Shown piece after piece: positions 1 to 13,100 of a stretch of 64,000 nt of DNA (positions are counted from its first letter, which is position 1; each line of letters starts with the position of its first letter). A model generated the notes under the pieces. The model searched no databases and was not told where the DNA came from. It saw nothing but the letters and a program-made list of their open reading frames with translations. The stretch covers positions 24,770,182 through 24,834,181 of the forward strand of contig NC_088711.1 in assembly GCF_963576615.1 (NCBI RefSeq). The letters are read 5' to 3'. A program made the translations under genes and the position numbers. Origin of the DNA: Watersipora subatra. Its lineage: Eukaryota > Bryozoa > Gymnolaemata > Cheilostomatida > Watersiporidae.

Positions 1-869
1 TTATCAACGAAAACTCACTAAACATGGGATGAATGGGAAAAATTATACGCATTTATGTATGCAATGATGTCGCTGCAAGCCTGTGTTCGTCGTTTGTAGC
101 ATCATTGCAACACAGGTACATAATGTATTTCTACTTATTATGACTACAGCATGCTGATTTTAGAAAGTTTTTTTCATCAGTACCTTAACCGTATAATAGT
201 AATGTATAAACGCAATCCAAGTCATGTATTCTGCAACACTTGCGCAGTCTTGGTAACTAACTACATTTATATGTATATTATCGCTACTATTTATTTATTA
301 AATACTTCTGAGTCAGTTGCTTTTAGACATAAGCAAATATACTTGTAAATATACATTCAAGGACTAGCTCGCTTTTGTCTAAATTGAGGGCGATGACCAG
401 AAAACGATACAAAGGATTTTACATTATTTTGTGCTTGATAGAAATTGTACACATCTCTTCAAACATTTATGATTTGTTAAATTAAGGTTTGTTAAGTTTA
501 ATTAAGCGTACAAATATCAAACCCACATTGAAAGAAAACTTGCACTCGCACCTAGCTGGTAAAGGATGTCAAAAAAACAAGGATTAGTAACAAACGATAT
601 TTAACACAGACTTCAAAAATAAAACCAATATATTCTCTTGATATTAAATATCTAAAATTATTAACGATATGTTACACAAGTGTTATAAGCAACAGCATGC
701 TGCCCAGCTCACAAAAAGAAACTGACGCAGCGCATTAAGGTTATCTAAGAAAATGTACAGCTACAGCAGGTAGGGGAAACCCCGTGCTGAAAAAAACAGC
801 CAAAAATAATTCCATGAAGGTCGGCGATCAATTTACGGTCGCATCATAGAGGTAGATATGGGGCAGATC

Positions 870-920
870 AGAGCCATCGAGTGTAACACTGTTACACTGA
901 GTGTTACACTCGATGGCTCT
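870..920. repeat. Perfect 20-bp inverted repeat
   Basis: AGAGCCATCGAGTGTAACAC (870-889) and its exact complement (901-920), 11-base loop. Both sides are flanked by GGGGCAGAT. Confidence 0.93.
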
Positions 921-2306
921 GGGGCAGATGAACTTTATTAATCTACTTCTATAGGCCAATGAACTTAGTCTTAGATGTAGCATAACACCCGCCTTCGCAT
1001 GTAGCCGAGCCAGTTATTTTCATTTACTCATTATCGCGCAATTATGGACGATTTGTGCTACTATGATTTGCCATACATTCATCTAGCTTAGTCTAACGTT
1101 TTTACCACCAGTTCAGCTTTCTAGTTACATAGCAGTTAATTGAAAATTGAGTTTTGATAAGCCAGGTTAATAAGGTAAATTTTTCTCTCACCATGTGTGA
1201 CACAAAATCAACGCCCATATAAGGTTTACAACACAAATGTAGCAGCATCCTAAGTTAGAGTATTAAAGAATGCTGTTGTGGAAGTCAGTGTTGACTAGCC
1301 ACTTGCAAATTGGCTTTGCGTACAAGTTGTTTTCATGAAATGAGTAATAGCTCTCATGCACAACTGTAATTGTTGCAAGCAAGGCGACTGGCGAATGAGT
1401 GTAGTTCTTTATTACACTAGCTCTATAAGCATGAAAAGACGGAACAATTAGATACAATTCAATACAATCAAGCGTAATCCTGAAATGAGTTCACAAATAA
1501 TAAAAACTCAATCAGTTACACTTGTAAATATAAGAATGTCAATATATACGTGTACACTAAGCTGCACATAGAAAAGTTAACGTTACCACGCTGTTCTTAT
1601 TCATGATTAAGAACGTAATTCTTAGTCTTATAGTTTTGTCGCTCGTATTTCGTATTCCTTGCTCTGTGCTCTTTGTTCTCCCCTTTCACCCTGGAGCTCT
1701 TTTGCTTATATAGCAAGGGCTGGGTGTTAATCCATGGGCTTTCCACGCAAGCTGGCTTTTAAATTACAGGGGTAATCCGAGAATAGCTGAACACTTATAA
1801 TAATTAGAAAAGCTCAGCTTGGTAAATCCATCAAAATACATGTACATTGTTATTAATTAATACAAACGCTTCACATGCGTAGTTTTGTGTATTTTATATA
1901 AATCAGGATTGGATATAATTTTTAAAAATATATTTTGCTTTGTAACTTTTGTTCTAATTTTTATGGAGTAAGTAACATCATTCTAAATTGGATTGAAAAG
2001 TGAAATAGTTTGGATAAGTTTGTCTGATTAACTCCGCTCGTAGATGAGTTAATTAAAAAAACTTTGGCTGTTTTGACTGAATTAATTTGTTCAGTAAAAT
2101 TATTTATTCTATTAATGATTTTAAAATAAGTTTATATTAGTCAAAAGCAAAACTAGAGCTGGTATAACTTACACTTTTCCATCTCTTTTCCACAAATATT
2201 TATGGGCATCAAGTTTCCTTTGCCTTCAGACTCAAGAAACGACTTCATAATACAGTGAAGCTTTTATGAACAGTCTCTTTTTGTTATAAACAATGGCAGA
2301 ATACGC

Positions 2307-2340
2307 GCTGCACATAAAATGTGTAAATTTTATGTGCAGC
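2307..2340. repeat. 14-bp perfect hairpin
   Basis: GCTGCACATAAAAT, six-base loop, ATTTTATGTGCAGC. Confidence 0.85.
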
Positions 2341-3978
2341 AAGATACTGCAATGCACAGTGACACAATCCAGTTGAAGCAATTATAAGTATGATTATATG
2401 TTGCAAAAATGATCTATACGATGAGTTTTTGCGAAAACGATTTGCAGTTTTGAAACCAATATTTTCAGTTAGGAGCTTTTTTTGTAAATGTTAAAGCATG
2501 CAGCAAATTAATTGTTGCCATTAAATTAATTGTAATAGTTGTATCTGAAAATCGTAATACAAACAACAACCTAGGGAAAAGGGCAGTTGTTGCAATAACA
2601 AAAATGTTTGCAAAAGACGTTTATTGTACACTTACCTTTTCTGTTTTATATATAATAATTTGTGTGCAGTACATTGTACAGTTGTGCGCTATACCACATT
2701 ATATTAAGTGACTAGAAATCTTTTTATAATGTGTACATTAACATAGATCTAAAATGTAAACCCCCAACACCAATTTAGGTGTACACATGTATGGCATGCG
2801 CATCACACAATTGCTGCATTGGCAGTGTTTACCTGCCAACACTGAAAGGACTACCATTGCACACATCACTCACCCTACTATTGGACTATTAAATTTTTAT
2901 GAAGTTCCACACATGCATGGTATAATAGAAGTGTCCTCTGTCAGACAATAAGTTCACTATATTGGTTACAAATGAGTTATCCCCTAATAAACTCTAGTTC
3001 AACTCAATATGTTATGTGCTTACCAGCATAGATACATGATATTGATAGCTTAACAGATGCAAACAGGCACTGTAAAATTATACAACTACTTCTTACGGCT
3101 TGTCTCCCTGCTTTGTTGTAAAACAGTTAGAGGTTTGTTTACTTAATTTCATAAGTTACTTTGAAACCAATAACTCGTTTTGATTTTTTATCTGCTGGCT
3201 ATCTAGTTTGTCAATTTAGTTTATTACGGTACTTTGGCTAACACAATAGCTTTATTTCAAGCTTTTCTGCATGATATTATTTATCTGTCGATAAAAAAGC
3301 CAGAATTCCTCATTTGTATAATTGAACTGTTGCCAATGTTCAGTGTATTAGCAACAAAGGTTATCAAATAATAAACCTATTGTTAAAAAAATATGACAAC
3401 TTGTTATAAGCTTGGTTTGTACTGTATGTACTTTATGCTCAGTATGCCATTATCCATTATATTTCAGAAAAAGATAAATTACTAGTTACTAGTAATTTTA
3501 TTTGTATTCAAAGATTTTGTTTCCTATTTGTGTATTTGAGCCCATGTCAGCAATATAAACCAATTACTCTCAATCCTGAAAAAAATATTTAATAGATTTA
3601 TAGCTACTCAATGTATGTTTGACATCAATATACCGTAATACTTGTTAATGAGTATTAAACGATCTGCCTACATACTTCTTAAATAAAATGAAAATTGAAG
3701 AGTTGTTTTACAAATCCTCTGTATCTTATGAACCTGTCAAGTAATGAAACCTGCAAAATTTTTATGGAAGATCTTACTCATTTTAGGTACATATTCCGGA
3801 TGTCTAGATGATTGTACTAGCTGTAGGCTATAGTGTCAAGTTATAAGCTAGCATCACAGTTGAGGAACTTTATTATATTTACTTGTTTCGAAAATGTGGC
3901 ACAGTTGTTATGTCAGATAAATGTAGTTTTACATGCAGTTTTTGTCAAATTTATCTTAAACTTGATTTTGATGTAAAA

Positions 3979-4149
3979 ATGTCTAGGAAGTTCATGGTGT
4001 ATGAAGTCATGATTCCTCCTCCTCCTCCGCCACCTACTCCTAGTTCTACCAAGACCTTTTTTCATACTCCAGGGGATTCCACTAGGAACAATCTTACTTC
4101 CTCACATCTCATTGATGCAATCAAGGCAGGGAATACCTCTAAGGTTGAG
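3979..4149 (+). CDS. ASB-like gene, exon 1 (N-terminus)
   Basis: Encodes residues 1-57: a start methionine, a run of seven prolines encoded by CCT/CCG/CCA triplets, then the first helix of an ankyrin unit (SSHLIDAIKAGN). The donor reads GAG|GTGAGT in phase 0. The frame is also open upstream of the chosen ATG to about 3883, so an earlier start cannot be excluded. Confidence 0.75.
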
Positions 4150-7100
4150 GTGAGTAACTCACAGTTGTCTCAGCAGGTTCTCCAATCAAATTTTTTCTCT
4201 ACTTCGCAGCTGTTTTCCATCTGTCCTTATATAGGAGTTATTGAGTGCGGGTGAAGATATAAACCAGGCAACCATATTTGGGACTCCACTAAGCGTAGCA
4301 GTGAGAGAAGGCAATCTAGAGCTGGTCAAGTTGCTTACATCACTCACGTCGTGTCAGATTAACTCAACGTAAGTGTTGATGAGGATTCTATTACATAATA
4401 TTTATGTGTTTGTTTTTCTTTGATTAGAGTGATGAGGTGCCTTTATTAAACTTGGCTTTTTATTTTGGTTCAGTAACTGTGGTGTTATTGATTTGTGTCG
4501 ACAACTTTTTTTCTCATCACTTTCACTTGGCATTTCACATTCACTTCATGATTACTAGGTAATTTTATGTCAAGTCAATTGTAGCGCACATCTTCAATGG
4601 TAGCGTACATCTTCATGGTAGTGTACATCTTCAATGGTAGCATACATCTTCAATGGTAGTGTACATCTTCATGGTAGTGTACATCTTCAATGGTAGCATA
4701 CATCTTCAATGGTAGCATACATCTTCATGGTAGCGTACATCTTCAATGGTAGCGTACATATTCAATGGTAGCGTACATCTTCAATGTCAATTTTAATTTA
4801 TTTCACTTTTTTACTCAGGAAGGTGTAGAAAAAAAAATTGTATGTGTCTGAAATATAGTAGAACAAAAATTTATCATTATTCTAGTAATATAGTAATGAT
4901 ATAGCTATAGTAATTACTATAGTTAGGTCTTGGTCAATCTGTTTAAAACTCGGGTTAAAAATTAGGATAAAACATCACTGTCAACGAGACTCGAACTCAT
5001 GACATTTAGCTTGGTAAACTGGCACTCTTACTGCGCAAATCAGCCGCTTTTTTGAGTTTTTGAATGGTCATGCAGCTTCTTATTATTTGTGCTTTATCGA
5101 CACACCTGACCAACTCTTTTGGGACACCAGACTACCAGGATACTAGTACATGTATATACAATAGAGATACCCATATACATGTACATTTTTTTCTCAGAGA
5201 AAATGGTTTTTTAAGGCTACCTATAAGATTTTCATTATTCAAATAGAATGTGAGAGCTTGCACTAATTTGATGCTTTACATTACATGGAACTTTTTTACA
5301 TAATTCAAATCAAAATCGTTACATAAATTTTTATGTTAATTGGAATTTGCATTATAAAAGGTATACGCTTTAGGAGCGTCTAACATATTGCTATTTCTAA
5401 ATATAAACCTTCATATGATTAGATGCAATAGCGATAGGATTACGTTAGCATCTGCAATGTTTGCATCGGTTAAGCTATTTCATTTCTGTTACACACATTT
5501 GCAGCTAGCACATTGTCAAATGAGTTCTCCATATATTTGTTTGCTTCCTAGGCTTGGGTGAGGCATTTCTTTCCAAAGACATCACGTTTTAGTTGCCTCT
5601 TCATATCTTGATTATGGTGAATTGCAGAGACTATGATGGTGAAACAGCATTTTCTCTGTCATTGAGGAAGCCATTTTATGATATTAGTCTTTACCTGATA
5701 TCTAAAGGTTGTGCTCTTGATCGACTGGACCCTGTGAGCAACATATCTTATCTCGCCACTGCTGTTGAACAGAAGAACATCCAGGTGTTTAGTATTCTTA
5801 TATTGCTTTAGTATACTAGGACAAGGATAATTAGACAAACCAGAGATTCATCAGTTGTATAAATCTGGTTGGAAATGTTTAGTGTTTCAGGAGGTATTGC
5901 AATCATTTCCCGTCGTTGCAAAAATTTGTTACAATACCGACCTGCAGGTTTAGACCTTTTTTAATTATTTCGCGCTACAGGTAGTGGTAAATATTTTTTC
6001 ATCAGGCAATTACTCGTTATAAATTCCCTATTGCTTATCATGTGCAGGTGGTGAACAGCATGTTGGCTCACAGGTGCCAAGTGGACATAAGAGACAGCAG
6101 CAACCTCACACCACTTGCTCACGCCTGTCTACTACCAGAAAGAGAGTTTGCCACAGCTGAAGATCGACAGCTCAAGGCAGAGCTAATTAAAATTCTGTAC
6201 AAATCTGGTGCTGATGTACGTGAGATTCTTGAGCGGCTAGTCTTATGAGCGTCTAGAGATTTTGTCGAGCTCACAGTGGTATTTCAAAGCGGTTGTATTG
6301 CTTTGTGAATGCTTTTGTAGCATTCTCTCGCAAGCTGGTCAAGTTGATGCGTAAATCATATCAAAATCATATCAACTACTTTAGTTGTTTTTAAGGTTCT
6401 AAAACTTTTGAATGTCTGTTAATTTCTGTTTGATGAGAAGTTATAGCCACGCGCTTCGAGATGGCCATACCTTGTACTTAATGACAGTTTTTATTGCGGT
6501 TACGAGCAGTTAGCATCTGTTTTTTAGATCCATCTGTATTCCCATGATATCAACAACTAGCTAACAAACACAGATGCTAAGTGCTCGTAACCGCAATAAA
6601 AAGTGTCATTAGGTACAAGGTATGGCCATCTCGAAGCAGGTGGCTATAACTTCTCATCAAACAGAAATTAACAGACATTCAAAGGTTTTAGAACTGCTAT
6701 CTTACATGTTTCTTGAGGCTAACTTTTGTTGGATGCAGGTTTCGTGAACCAAAATATTAATTCTTTTGACTGGTTTAAAAGTAGTTTGTTGCTTATAATA
6801 GTCGTTAATAGTAGTTGTTTTTGTTGATATTTCCTGCTCTCAAATCAACGTAGAAGTAGATATTGTTAGCAGATGTAAGAAAAATATTTTCTTCTTCGTT
6901 GAAAGTACATTTTTGGTATTTATAGTGAATCCACATTAGTTTGTTCGTGTAAATAATTTGGCTAGTGTCCAATTTACGAACTTCATATTTCTTCAACTCA
7001 CGCTATTAAAGCACACTACTGTCGATGTGTATGTGTCTGCCATAGATATACATGTAGTAAGGGTTTATTATATCTATGGTAAGGGTTTATTATATCTATG

Positions 7101-10100
7101 TGTCTACCATAGATATACATGTACATGTAGTAAGGGTTTACCATAGATATAGTAAGGGTTTATTATATCTATGTGTCTACCATAGATATACATGTAGTAA
7201 GGGTTTATTATATCTATGTGTCCACCATAGATATAGTAAGGGTTTATTATATCTATGTGTCTACCATAGATATACATGTAGTAAGGGTTTATTATATCTA
7301 TGTGTCTACCATAGATATAATAAGGGTTTATTATATCTATGGTAGACACCATAGATATGGTAAGGGTTTATTATATCTATGTGTCTGTATGAAATAGTAA
7401 ACAATGATAAGTAAATATTTCAGGTAAATGTCATGGTGGGCCCTTTGTCCAATGGTCACCTTCTCCACCAACTCACTTTGGCCCATTGTTGCCATGCTAC
7501 GAGCATCCTTCTGGAGCTGGACAAGGAATCTTCATCTGATGATCGCAAACTGGACATCAACAAGCAGAATCCGGTAGAGAGAAACACTGCTCTCAATCTG
7601 GCTGTGGCCATTTGTGATAAGGACATCGTAGAGGTACGTGAGTTTTTTTTCATTTCATACTGCAGATTCATATATGCAGCCTGTGCATGGTTATATTTAA
7701 GACTATATTGTCAAATTTATTAATGTTCGCTTTTTCACAAGGATACAAATAGACATAACAGAGGCTTTTTATAAAAATTCAGATTTAAGGTCAAGTTATA
7801 ATAAAACCCTTTTTTCTTGTTTTTTATTTTATCAGTTTGGTTTTCCACGTAATTTAGGTTTTTACATTTAATTTTTTCTACGCAGTTTTCGATAAACATT
7901 TTTTAATGCTATGTTACTTAAATGCTTAATGCTAACTCACTTAATGCTTTTTACTTGAAGCACTTATTGTTTTGAGCTATGGAACGAATTAAACAAATGC
8001 AATGTATTTTTGTTATAGTATTTGCTCCAATTTTGAGGATTTTGACCTATGAAGCAAATATAAGGGCAGATTATTTTCAAATGTCAAGCGTTGACTGCAA
8101 CATTCCTTAGTTATGGCTGTTTGTATTTGCAACTCTGAGCATCTTGTGTCATACCTCATAGGCTTTATTCATCAGCTCTATCGCTCTCCTTGAAAATTGT
8201 CAGTAGTTTAATAAGATTACTTTCAGTACACATATTCCTTGCATATTCTTAAAAATCAATGCCTAATTTCTTTGTATTTATTCGTTGCATCATCACATAC
8301 TTTCCCTGTAAAATAAACAAACTGTTTAATGTGATTGTTCATAACAGACAAGTAAAATTCATTTGATTAAATGCTGTATCAAGGTGCAGCGTTAACAAGG
8401 AATCAGTTGGAGAATTATTGCTTTGGTCTGATCTTCAAGGTCTATAACTTGGACATCATGAAAAGCGGTTGACTTAGTCACTTTATTAAAGTGATTGTGT
8501 TGCAGATGGGTAGTAGGAAGCTTACTCACATGCTTAGAGAAGTTCACATCTTGTACTATTCGCTTGTATTACTATTGTAGCTGTTGCTGAGCTATGGCGC
8601 TAAATCAGACATAGGAAATGTGTTTTGCGATACACCCTTGAGCAAGGCCATCAATGATAGACTTTATGATCAATCTGAGATCATTCAACTGCTACTCGAT
8701 TACGGGGCTGACCCTAACTTTGAGGAAACCATATCTCGGAGCCATCGTCGGAAGGGTCCTTGCAAGCCCTTATTCGCTGCTATAGAAAACGGTAGTAAGC
8801 TGTGTCTATTCAGTTGAGAAATTGCTTATCAGGCATATCAGTTTCACGCCTCCTTTGTGTAAATCACACTTCTCCTTATCAGGTAGAGTCAATCTGTAAC
8901 TTCCTCCTCAAATGTTCACAGGGAACAAAGATATGCTTGAGCTGTTGATCAAGTATGGCGCTGAGTTGTCATCTCTTGACCATGCCGGCCGCTGTCCCAT
9001 CATGCCTTGTCTTTCCAATGGACTCTCAATTGGTTTGTTGCACTATGTGGTGGATGCAATGGATGAGCAGCATATCAGTTATGACATCAGCTCTTGGCAA
9101 TACCTTCATGCTGCCTTCCCCTGGACTAGGTATGTCAGGTGTCACCTTATCTATTCCACAGACTAAACCAATAAGTGTGCTGTGATGTAAAGTTTTAGAA
9201 TTAGCACCATTAACATAGCCTGTGTATGTATGGCACGTTGACACACCTATCATACGATATGCCTTTTCAAGTGCTCTTTATTTGCAGTGTGCCATGTATA
9301 TAGGTTAGATGGTTATAAGTTACATTGCTATAGGTGACATGGCTATATCAGACATTGCTATAGTGGAAATTGCTATTACAGTGGACATGGCTATAGTGAA
9401 CATTGCTATTGTAGTGGACATAGTTATATTGGACATTGTTATAGTGGACATTGCTATAGTGGCCATTGCTATTATAGTGGACATTCCTATTATAGTGGCC
9501 ATTCCTATAGTGGACATTGCTATAGTGGACATTGCTATAGGTGACATGGCTATTTTCAACGCATCGCTACGTTGTACGTTCATCAAGTCCTATTCTATTA
9601 CGTTGTGTAAGTGAACATATGAAGGGTTTAGTCATAATGAACCACATATTTTGATAAAGCTACTATTAGTTGTTGACGACTTACTATATTTATGGACACA
9701 ATAAGTCATTGTATTAATCAGGTTGACGTATATTAAGTTTAATAATAGCTCACTAGCCCTATAACTAGTGTTTTAGATAACTCTCTGGGGTTTGATATAG
9801 CCGGACTTGCCTCTACTTCCATCAAACTAATAATTTCCATCTAGCTGATGATAGTTTGAATTTTTACAAACTTTTTTTGTAAAAATAGAAACACCCGCAT
9901 CGTTCCCTCAGCTACAAGTTGATTTATAGAACGGTGTATACTAGTTATATTGTCATGTTTTCTTGTATTAGTAGTTGGTTCCTCCTGTTTCAGGCACCTC
10001 CAGTACTTGATTGACAGAGGGTTAGATATCAATGTGAGGAGTGAGCAAGGCCATAAAATCCTTCACACAAATGCGGTCAAGTTTTACCCAGCCAGCTTTG

Positions 10101-13100
10101 AGGTGCTCCTTAAAAATGGTCTTGACCCTGATTCGCTGTCAGGAGATGGTAACACTATGCTTGCTTCTTGCGCTGGTCTCAGCAAGTACTGGGAGGCGAT
10201 ACGGCTGCTCATGCAGTACGGAGCTGATATTAATCGAGTGTAGGTAAACATATTCCTATCTAAGGAGTTACTGATAGGCTGTGCCTTAAAACTTAGAAAA
10301 GGTTTTATCATAAAGGTATGAGGGAACTTTGATGCTGCAAAGAACTAGTCATAGAGTTATTTGTTGTGATGCTTTTGCGAAATGCCCTTTAGCACAGCTA
10401 TGAATGATTGGCTCTATTATCATTGAACTGCTACCCGACTATAGGTCTGACCTTAACCTTGAGCAAAAACTATCCCAAAGCCAACACCGGAAGGACCCCC
10501 TGCTGTAGAAAGGTGTAATAATCATGTATTTCCAGTCACTAGGCCATCTTATCATACTTATCAATATTACACCTCCCATATGCTATTGAGATTTCTCATT
10601 ATCTCTCGAACAGTATTTGAATTGGGTTGCAGGGTGTCTGTATTTCCAGTCAAAGGTGCTGTTGTGTTTTGTATTAGGAAATGTTTAGTTAAACCCTTTT
10701 ATTCTCAAATGATTTTAAATAGGATGCTGCAAAGATATTTGGTTTTGTTTGACACAGAATTTTTGAAATTTGTCTGTTTGTTGTGGCGTGATGACACTCG
10801 TGGACAGTAATTGATGACTCGTGGACAGTAATTGATGACTCGTGGACAGTAATTGATGACTCGTGGACAGTAATTGATGCGGACCCAAAATTGAATGAAT
10901 TTGTTGAATATTGTTCTGGCTGGAAGGCTATCAAGTTCTCATTAATAAACAGAAAATATTAAGGCTTTCATCTCAAGCCTGCCATAGATTTTTCCATAAT
11001 TTACTATTGTACAAGATTGCAGTTATTTAGAAGTAGTTAGCAGTTGGACATCACATACGGTTATCTTCGAATATAATAACGACAGTATTAGTAAAAATTA
11101 AGGTGGCTCTCAAGTTTGAGATGAATTTTAGAGATGACTAACAGGCCTCTCTATCTAATGCGAGATCGTTTAATGCAAAAAGTTCATGTTTCGCTAACCT
11201 TACAGTTACGTCTCTGATAATGAGGACGAGAAGTTGTCACCCCTTCAAAGAGCTTTTATATCTGCCTTTGAAGAGGATGTAGAAACAGTCGGCTGCACTG
11301 CTCAGTTTATTTATTTACTCAACTGTGGAGCCTCTTTAAGTCGGCAGACAGCTTTATGGAGGGATTCCTTGGTAGCTGATAGGTTGGTGGTTTTTTCTTT
11401 GATTTCTTGATTAATTTATTGAATTCTTGCATATTAAACGCTACATTCTCTGCTAACATTAGCTTAAGCGTCAAACTTCATACATTTATTTCATGGTTTT
11501 TTTTAAAGTAAAAACATTTGAATAGTTTACCAGTATCTATAGCCATATTAACAAAAATGTTATCTTTAAAAATACAAATTTAATAATGCATAAAAATTTA
11601 AACAAACTTGCATGTTTTACTGTAAAAATGTTGTAATGTTTTCATATTGTGAAAGGAATCGCTGTTTGCTCCCTTTTCCTTACTCTTATATCACTTGTCA
11701 TTGCGTTTAGAGCTGTGTAATAGATCACGCTTGGAGACCCAAAATGGCTTGTAGTAAGCTGACAGGCCTACAGCCGTTGGTTAGCACATTCGGTTTCTCG
11801 TAAGGCAGGAAGTCCTGTCATATAAATTTATTCTTATACTAGGCTGGAATGGTTTTCTCTAGACTTTAGTAATTTGATAACCTAGCAGAAATAATTTGTC
11901 AAGAAGTTTCACCAATGTGTATTTATTTCGGAGGTTGTCCGCTTTTAGGAATGACAACTTTGCGTTGTAGCGAGATTACTGAACTACTTGTGTACAAAAT
12001 GTTAGTAAAAAAGGGTTTTTATTACCTTCATTGTCTTCCTGGTGTTTCAACTAGTAATGATCACGGTTTCTTGGCAGCCCGACAATGGCACGTTATATTT
12101 TTTTTCTAGGTAATTGCACGGCATGGCACGGGTAATAAAAAATTAGTTTTTGTACAGCAAATTTATTTTTAATCACCATATACCATTATAACTTAAAATG
12201 AAGGTGTTTGTTTATTTTGTGTGTTATAAGTTTGACTAAGTTCATGCTGTATATATGTACATATATTTATAACATTGTGGGTAAGTCTGCACACTGTATA
12301 TATATACATATATTTATAACATTGTGGGTAAGTCTGCACACTGTATATATGTACATATATTTATAACATTGTGGGTAAGTCTGCACACTGTATATATGTA
12401 CATATATTTATAACATTGTGGGTAAGTCTGCACACTGTATATATATACATATATTTATAACATTGTGGGTAAGTCTGCGCACTGTATATATATACATATA
12501 TTTATAACATTGTGGGTAAGTCTGCGCACTGTATATATATACATATATTTATAACATTGTGGGTAAGTCTGCGCACATACTTTTCTTTAAGTAAAATTTT
12601 TCTCAGTATGTTAGTTCAAGCGTGTTAGATGATGCGCAGGTATTTTAATCAATCCTCGTTAAAGATAGGCAGGTGTATCAAGTATGTGCACAAATATTCC
12701 GTAGTACATGTGGTGCCTGTCTCCAGAACTGGAGTTTCCAGGTTCAATTCTATTGCAAAGCGGTTTTTTTCTAAAACTTTTCTAAAGACAGACGACCGAC
12801 AAACAACCACTGTGATTTATATATACATGTTTATAGCTAGTCTTTTGACATGTATAAGGTTTTTTGTGAACAACGATGACCAATATCTTAAAGACTATTT
12901 AAAACTGTCTGAAATTGAAAATTGCCATTCCCTTTCAGTTTTAAATGGTATGTTAGGCTCTTTTATAAACGTACGTGTCTGCCTTTGTCTCTTATGCAAG
13001 ACACCTACAAAACCAAAGCTCACAGCAAAAACTTGTACTTTATTTATAACTGTACAAATGCCCAGCATTGCACAGGTATTAAAAAACTGCTTATAGACAA

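Larger units (their letters stand above)
1..3978. other. Intergenic, upstream of ASB-like gene
   Basis: No convincing coding exon on either strand. Contents: the hairpins at 870-920 and 2307-2340, and AT-rich unique-looking DNA. A TATATAG word sits at 1707-1713 with GC-richer flanks, too weak to call a promoter. Confidence 0.6.

Noticed and set aside
7104-7352. Open frames on both strands through the repeat at 7045-7386
   Set aside because: Created by a stop-free palindromic minisatellite; no codon bias or domain, and it lies inside an intron.
9309-9614. 101-residue frame rich in I, V, D and A
   Set aside because: Pure translation of a tandem repeat in intron 7.
12629-13096. 155-residue plus-strand frame
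   Set aside because: Overlaps two dispersed-element copies including tRNA-like sequence; no domain.
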